A stretch of 64,000 bases of DNA from Opisthorchis felineus. Its lineage: Eukaryota; Platyhelminthes; Trematoda; Opisthorchiida; Opisthorchiidae. Location: positions 69,360-133,359 of the forward strand of contig SJOL01006576.1 in NCBI GenBank assembly GCA_004794785.1. The letters are read 5' to 3'. Shown piece by piece: positions 58,067 through 64,000 of the stretch (position 1 is the stretch's first letter; each line of letters begins with the position of its first letter). Under the pieces are notes generated by a model. The model saw only the letters and a program-made list of their open reading frames with translations. It did not search any database and had not been told where the DNA came from. The position numbers and the translations under genes were made by a program.

Positions 58067-58255
58067 CTAGAAGGGATGACAGTCGAAAAGAAACAAAAAC
58101 CGGTGGTAGGATTTCTCCGACAGACGCGTTCCCTTTGGGAAAATACCGTATCTTTTTGTATTACAAGAGCTTCTTTAGATGAACAGATAAAATCCCTCAT
58201 GACGGGCTGTAAGATTATGTGTTGTAATCTGTGGCGGAGCAACTGTAGAAAACAG
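58067..58255 (+). CDS. Candidate internal exon, 63 codons, unknown
   Basis: CCTACACATACACAG ends at 58066 and AACAG|GTAAAA lies at 58255, bounding a 189-bp segment open throughout in phase 0 (63 codons, a multiple of three). The peptide is basic with several cysteines (SLMTGCKIMCCNLW). I do not recognise it. The minus strand is also open for 96 codons over the same stretch (58287-57997), so coding direction is not secure. It may belong with the candidate at 57185-57436, but no intron joins the two cleanly. Confidence 0.3.
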
Positions 58256-61200
58256 GTAAAACCATTTCTTTCCTGAAGTTGTCGCACTTTGTGATCACGT
58301 ACAACTTCTTGGGCAATTTCAAGCAGAACGTGGTTACTGGTGTTGTTTCACAAAGTCAATAAATACAGGCAGTAATTCGCAGGGATTCGAAAATTAAAAT
58401 GATGAGGTAATCGTACCGAGGGCGAGCGATTCTGATCAATCAGGAAGTCAGTTATTTGTTCGGACGTCCTGTCTACAAATTCGATTTAGCACTAACGAAG
58501 TGTATGTAAAAAACCTAGTGGTTCAGTTTGCTACTTACTGAACCTGAACGCAAGGCTGTGTAGAGCCTGGATACACGACGGGGGCTATGCTTGTTTACTG
58601 CGTCCTTTAGATAAAGCCTGCATTTGTGTTGTGACATAACTTGACAACTTTGGAAACAGTTTAGCTGGAGCGGATTCAGACAAAACAATTCAGATTTCGC
58701 AGACGTTTTGTGCAGTTTCTGCCCGTTGAAATGTCTACCCTCTGATCCGCCAGTCCGTGCCAATTTGCAAGCGGTTTTCTCCAATTTGAACAGACGGCTC
58801 TAATAGGTTGGCGAATGTGTTATGCCTATCGCTGCAGCGAGGGTACTGATGGCCCACAAGTGGGAGAACACCGTTCGTGTTAGTTGAATGTCACAGGTGA
58901 CTTCGATGTACTCTATTCCCCTGAAAAATACACTGGCTGTTCACCGACCGGAGTACACGTGAGACAACGAAATTTGGACCGATTTCGGCTGAGTGCTGCA
59001 GTTTACACGCTCGTTAGGGGCCTGCTTCAGTTATGTCGCTAAAATCAATAGGCATTTTTAAATTGCGGTACGTATGTAAAGCCTGAGTCATTTGTCGCTC
59101 TGCGCCTTGACCACTCGTCAAATAAAGTAAGTACATCTAGTTGGCAGTGCACCCACAGCGAGCGCAGACTCTCTACTTGGGAACGTTGACAGGTGACTGC
59201 ACTGAATCTCCCGACATTGTGACGAACAGTTTTTACACAGTAAATCTGATCCTTCCACTCGATCTCATTGTGTAGTTGACGTATTAGCTCTCAAGTGCAT
59301 AGATTTAGCTACGTATTTAATGGGATACTGCTTCAAATAAACTGAAGGAGGTCCTATCGACTGACCAGTGCGTAATAGTATGGTGTGACCAGTGTGCAGT
59401 TTCTTGCACAATTTCTTCCTCGTAAATAACAAAGACCGATAAACTATACTTGTAGTCACTGGTGGAACCCGTGAAATACGTTAGCGTTGACTTAATTCGT
59501 CTACCTACTGACCGAACACACAAAACACTCGCTTAGTCAATTCAGTTTCACTCCTCTGAAAATGACAGTTTTGTCTAGCACAACAGGGGTAGGAACGCAG
59601 GCAACAAGAAACGAACGTTCGGTCGTTGATTCAGATCAACCTGTGTCAAATTAGTTTGACAAACATGTGATATTCAAGTGGCTTGATTTCCGTTGTCGGC
59701 CACTAGGCCGAAAGGCTATACAAATACAGGACTACAGTTGAATGAAAGCAACGACATGCTTTGAAAAACCGATTTTGCGCACTGAGGTCGGGATTGTAAA
59801 GGCGAGTGGCGATGGCCCCCGTCGTGTTCACTATCCCTCATTTGTATTGCAGGAATCTGTATGCAGTCCGGAAAGTCCATTTTAGATTTGGAACTGAGCT
59901 GAAGTAAGAGAATGTTCGATATTACCGGTTTTGGCATTTTCTGATTTTCCTTTATCCACCACACCTGCAACTGCTCTCATACCCACTTCACTCGTTTGCC
60001 CGGTGTATTCAGCAAGGCACGAACAGTGGAGTCAGTAACTGCATATAGTTTTGCCTGTGAGGGCGACATCCTGTACTGCGAGCATGTTGAATGTTCTGTT
60101 GAGGATAGTAAATAAGTGGCCTATTACCATCATTCAAGCTGACAGTCACAAATGGAAAGCTACTATATAGTCCGTTCTTTTTTTTTGGGGGGGGGGGCTT
60201 TAGCAACATTATCCCGGGGTTTCAGCGGTCCGTTTATTACGTGCCATTCATTTGTTACTGTAAACAAGACGTTCACCGCGGTTACGCCTACTTATTTGTA
60301 GCTCCAATAATGCCACCAATAAGCACTAAAGAATATCCCGGCAAAAAATGTGGTGGCGTCAATTAGCTGAACGATTTTCCGGATAAGTGAACAAAACCAG
60401 AACAATTTTTGTTAGCAGACGCCCACATGCTTTAACGAAATTTAAGGCCCCAATGTCTAGTACAATATGAAATTTACTTGGTTTCAGTATATAAACAACT
60501 GTTTGTCAGGAACTGATCGGTGCCTGTTGTCTCGTAATACAGTGTCTTTATGAGTGAACGTGCACCCCTTTCTGTCTGCCGTTCTCTCCGGCGGGACCCT
60601 CTACGACTGCAGTTTGTCTGTATTCTTTTATACCGGCTTAATAAGCCGTCTATGTCTTCCGAATTATCAAGTAATCGTAGGTGACATGCGGACCTCCAAG
60701 GTGTGAGACAAACATGCACGATGACTTCTGCATAAGGAGATATCTCTGAACAGACAAATACATGTAACATGCCTCAGTGTACATCAGCCAACTAATGTCT
60801 CGTTGATAAGTCCAAGAACTTGCCAGAATTCGCACAGAGAGTTTTTAGCAAATACTGAGAATAAAACCGTCATTCGCAGTTTTAAGACACCACGAAACAT
60901 AGTAAAACACACTTAACTCAAAGTCAGCCTTGGTTCCATCAAAATAACCACTTTCACATTACTGTGTTTGAACAAGTCTGCTGGTGTGCTAGTCCTGGTG
61001 CAGTTATTGTTATTTGTCCACAGCAAGGCGCAAAACCACTGGAATCGAATTTCACATTCAGTACGTCTCGTTTACAGTGCACATTGTTCACGAAAATTCG
61101 AAGCCCTGGTCATCTGGTATGCGACGTTTGGGTTTTTGACTAGATAAGACTAATCAGAATTACCAAATGTGGATCACTCTGCACGATCTCGTGAACGGGG

Positions 61201-62638
61201 GGGATCTCGAGATGCAGTACAAGATACACTGACAAAAGATAAATATTTTCCAATAATCTATTTATTTTCTTGATCTACGGTATCTCAGTGTTTGGGTTTC
61301 TGGTCTTATTATATTAAAACTCTTATTCACCCTTGATTTATTACAGATTTCGTCTGGCATTCCCAATTATTTAGAAATTTGATGAACTATCCAATGATGA
61401 CCGTATCCGGCAAAAAACATTGGATGCCTATTTGCCCATAAATAGAGGATATTCTGGTAACGTGGCTTTATCTCATGTCCCCATCTGGATGTCATTTACT
61501 AGCAATCACCTATCTTTTTATCTACCCTCACACATTGCGCTCCCACGTGTAGAAATGAAATGACATCTAATCCCGTAATTCGCTTATGCACACGGTTACA
61601 GTGGCTTGGATACGGAATACCTATGTGCCGTCATTTTCTGTTTGATCTCCATCGTTCCTACACCCAAAAAAACAACAACCGCATCTCCGTAGACAGCGAA
61701 GTCATTTGAGTAGCCCTCATCAAATGAATGTATTTATAGAACAGTGGTTAGAAATAGATAGTTTTCCTGTATTCTTGAATGTCAATCTGATCTACTTTCG
61801 ACAGTCTGTGTAGCAGAATGTTTGGTCTGTGCTTTTTCCATGGGCTGGCATTTTTTGTTTGTCAGCTAGTTTAGTTTTTCACAGCTGAGCTAACAATTTG
61901 AGTCTTTGTTCTTTTGGTTTTGTAGCTCATTCCGAATAACCTATCTATCTCGCGGTGGTCTGTCTTATTTGAGACGACAAGATATTGTACATGCTTTACC
62001 TGCTGATGGCTTGTTTAGTCTGTTGAAGAAATTTTCGGCTGCCACTATCGAACGTTCGATACTCTCCATTAGGTGGTGAGCCCTGAAGTGACAGACCTAC
62101 CTAAAAACTATTGACTAATGTACTCATCACAGTTACATGAATAAGCTTCGGTACAGAGGAACACAACAAGTAAAACAATTCGCAACACAATTTAGCAAAC
62201 GGTAATTTGCTCTCACTGTCTTCTTCCAGTCAGTACAAACAATACACATAGACCTCAGATGAAAAGAAGCATGAGGGTAAAAGTGTAAAGACCATCCACG
62301 CCACAACCAAATAACATGAGTGTGTCGACTAAGCGGCCGTAATGAACACTAGGTGAAGCGGTCGGAAAGGCTTGCCAAATTGTGTTGCACACGCTGAGTC
62401 GGACGATCTACGGCTAGATGCCCTTTAAAAGGAAGACATATTTCACTGGCCGATAAAAGTCTTTTAGTCACTCCAAACTAACCCTTTTGCTGTACCAAAC
62501 GTCCGTCTATCAAAGTAGATTCCTTCAACATCAACGTCAGATAGTGAGTTGAGGAAACTGCGATTCGTTCACACAACCCGAGGCTGTGCACTCAGAAAGC
62601 GCATCGAGGCTTTCATGATCCGCTCATGTGACCACTGG
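58256..62638. other. Unassigned DNA
   Basis: About 4.4 kb. Minus-strand open stretches at 58515-58784, 59716-59970 and 60474-60770 are unrecognised. A T-run followed by 11 G (60187-60197) and a 7-G run (61197-61203) occur. 60900-62500 lacks open frames above 60 codons. Confidence 0.35.
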
Positions 62639-62854
62639 TCACTCAGGACAATCGATCATGACGTAAGCAGTCTCCACAGTTTCATCTGCCGTATTTGTAA
62701 TGTCGCATGTGTCATTCGTCTTTATTTTATAAACCCTCAACTTGTATTGATCAGAAGAAGATACCGCGAAAGTGCTAGTGTTCGTTAGTCTGTTCGCTGC
62801 ACTGGGAAATTCGATCGTCCAGCTTCGATTGTCCTCAATAGCGAATATCAACAT
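62639..62854 (-). pseudogene. Possible Ig-like domain remnant or exon
   Basis: The minus strand is open for 71 codons. The second half, STFAVSSSDQYKLRVYKI then KTNDTCDITNTADE and VETAYVMI, follows the D-E-F-G strand pattern of I-set immunoglobulin domains (xYxLxIxxVxxxDxGxYxCxAxN...xxxVxV). However, the F-strand YxC reads IxN, and Gly of DxG reads Cys, so either this is a degraded copy or the resemblance is accidental. No clean splice sites were found. Ig domains mediate cell adhesion and receptor contacts; no specific function is claimed. Confidence 0.25.
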
Positions 62855-64000
62855 TCGTCAGCTTGTCTTCTGAATCTAACAGCGACTCTCATACATGCGA
62901 AAATTAATTTATGGGTGCACTCAGTGGGTAAGTGCAACAATTATTGCGCTGTTCAATTTGAGCTTCCTTCACATCGCACTAACTCGGAGAGAACATAAAA
63001 TATTTCGATGGAGAACACCATTATAGACACTTTCCCCGGATCGAACAAACAGAAAGGAAGTCAACAGGCGCCATGGAATCGTGGCACATGTTACCTGTGA
63101 CTTCAAATCACCAAATTAGACCCAAGAACACAAATCCTTGTTTTTGCCTACTAGCCACGGAGGGCTTTGTTTGATCAAGAGTAAGTAACGGGGCCTAGGT
63201 TAAACGGGAGGAATACAATTTCCATCCCCGAATCGGTGTTGATATAAACTTCACTGTTTTTTCAACAAAAGGCAGGCGGGTGATGACGTCTAGTCATCCT
63301 CACGTAAAGCTGCGTCTTTTTGCCAAAAAAGCACACTATGAACGCCGGACGACATAAAATTGGGCAGAAGTAGGTAGCTGGACGGGAACACGGTTGAACG
63401 TGAGTTGAACAACTGCTTGTTCCTCGTACTGTGCGCCGAAGGGTAACTGGTTCTGGGCCCGTTCATCGTCGTATTTCTCTTCCGAATGTCCAGTTCGGAA
63501 ACTCCCTCTGTTGATTGCACGCTCATGGCATTTTAGAGCTTCCCTTGGGTAATTACGATTGACCCAATTTGAGGCAAAACTCTGTCCAGGTAAATTAGCC
63601 TATGTCTCACGATCCAACAACAAGTGATTCCATCTCTTCTGGCACGCAAGGACTTTTTCCTTTGGCAATGTTCAAACTATTCAAAATGACTTTGTGGTTA
63701 TGTGTTCCACTGATCAGCTTATTTCAATGATCACGCTCGCATTTCGATGATGTTGTAGGATCAACATAATATGTGACAAGTCATATGGAGTTTCCGTTTC
63801 ATGCTCACACAAAAAGGTAGCGTTCGCGCAATCATTCATTTACGTGCCAAACAGTAGATCTTGCTGAATGGTGGCTTCGGTTTTCTCTCCCATACTGACA
63901 GCGCTTATCATGAACTTTGCGTGCCACCTCACCAAGTGTTTTTGGAATGAACTTTGTGAAAGGCTAAATTGTTATTTTTAGTACGAAGTAGAAGTAGGAG
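62855..64000. other. Unassigned DNA
   Basis: About 1.1 kb. A 78-codon ATG-started minus-strand frame (63290-63526) is unrecognised. Nothing else seen to the end of the window. Confidence 0.35.

Noticed and set aside
1..64000. CRISPR arrays, rRNA genes, bacterial operons or prophage
   Set aside because: No regularly spaced direct repeats, no rRNA-like blocks and no long or closely packed frames; the sequence is eukaryotic in character throughout.

Overview
The window looks like accessory, repeat-derived DNA from a metazoan nuclear genome, most likely a flatworm and probably a diphyllobothriidean tapeworm (Spirometra/Schistocephalus type). The taxon is inference: the CR1-like and RTE-like retrotransposon peptides, a tandem TFES.AR.RVPQ peptide repeat and the tRNA-derived SINE resemble sequences I recall from those worms, and no search was run. 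There are no operons, no ribosome-binding sites and no long open frames. The longest open reading frames are 160-260 codons, and most of those are broken retroelement pieces. One assembly gap of 93 N lies at 21521-21613.

Layout. 1.5-8.0 kb: three CR1-like LINE copies, all on the plus strand; the first keeps most of an RT and ends in four copies of an 8-bp unit. 9.7-12.9 kb: two RTE-like RT C-terminal fragments in opposite orientations. 13.8-14.95 kb: a minus-strand Penelope-like element (RT plus C-terminal GIY-YIG domain) abutting a TTA microsatellite. 16.3-16.7 kb: a fragment of an LTR-retrotransposon gag. 17.1-19.7 kb: a minus-strand RTE copy with endonuclease and C-terminus but no RT core, interrupted by a SINE. 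21.7-24.25 kb: a plus-strand RTE copy with N-terminal tandem repeats and endonuclease, then a possible C-terminal scrap and an isolated 3' tail. 25.2-25.9 kb: a long hairpin and a SINE. 31.1-32.2 kb: an RTE 3' end and a tRNA-like repeat. 41.0-41.7 kb: an intronless, decayed Rab7 pseudogene followed directly by a SINE with a 9-bp target-site duplication. 42.2-43.8, 47.7 and 54.6-55.1 kb: at least six full or partial copies of a foldback repeat family, one with 19-bp perfect terminal inverted repeats. 53.6-54.3 kb: another RTE RT fragment.

No complete functional gene could be established. A few open segments with plausible splice signals (36.3, 51.7, 57.2, 58.1 kb), one 87-codon ATG frame (40.3 kb) and one Ig-like segment (62.7 kb) are given as low-confidence candidates. 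Large parts of 26-41, 44-53 and 59-64 kb contain nothing I can assign; they may be introns or intergenic DNA.

How the parts relate: the SINEs have no protein of their own and must have borrowed LINE machinery, and the Rab7 copy is most simply explained by LINE-mediated reverse transcription of an mRNA. The foldback family is the best candidate here for something not previously described.
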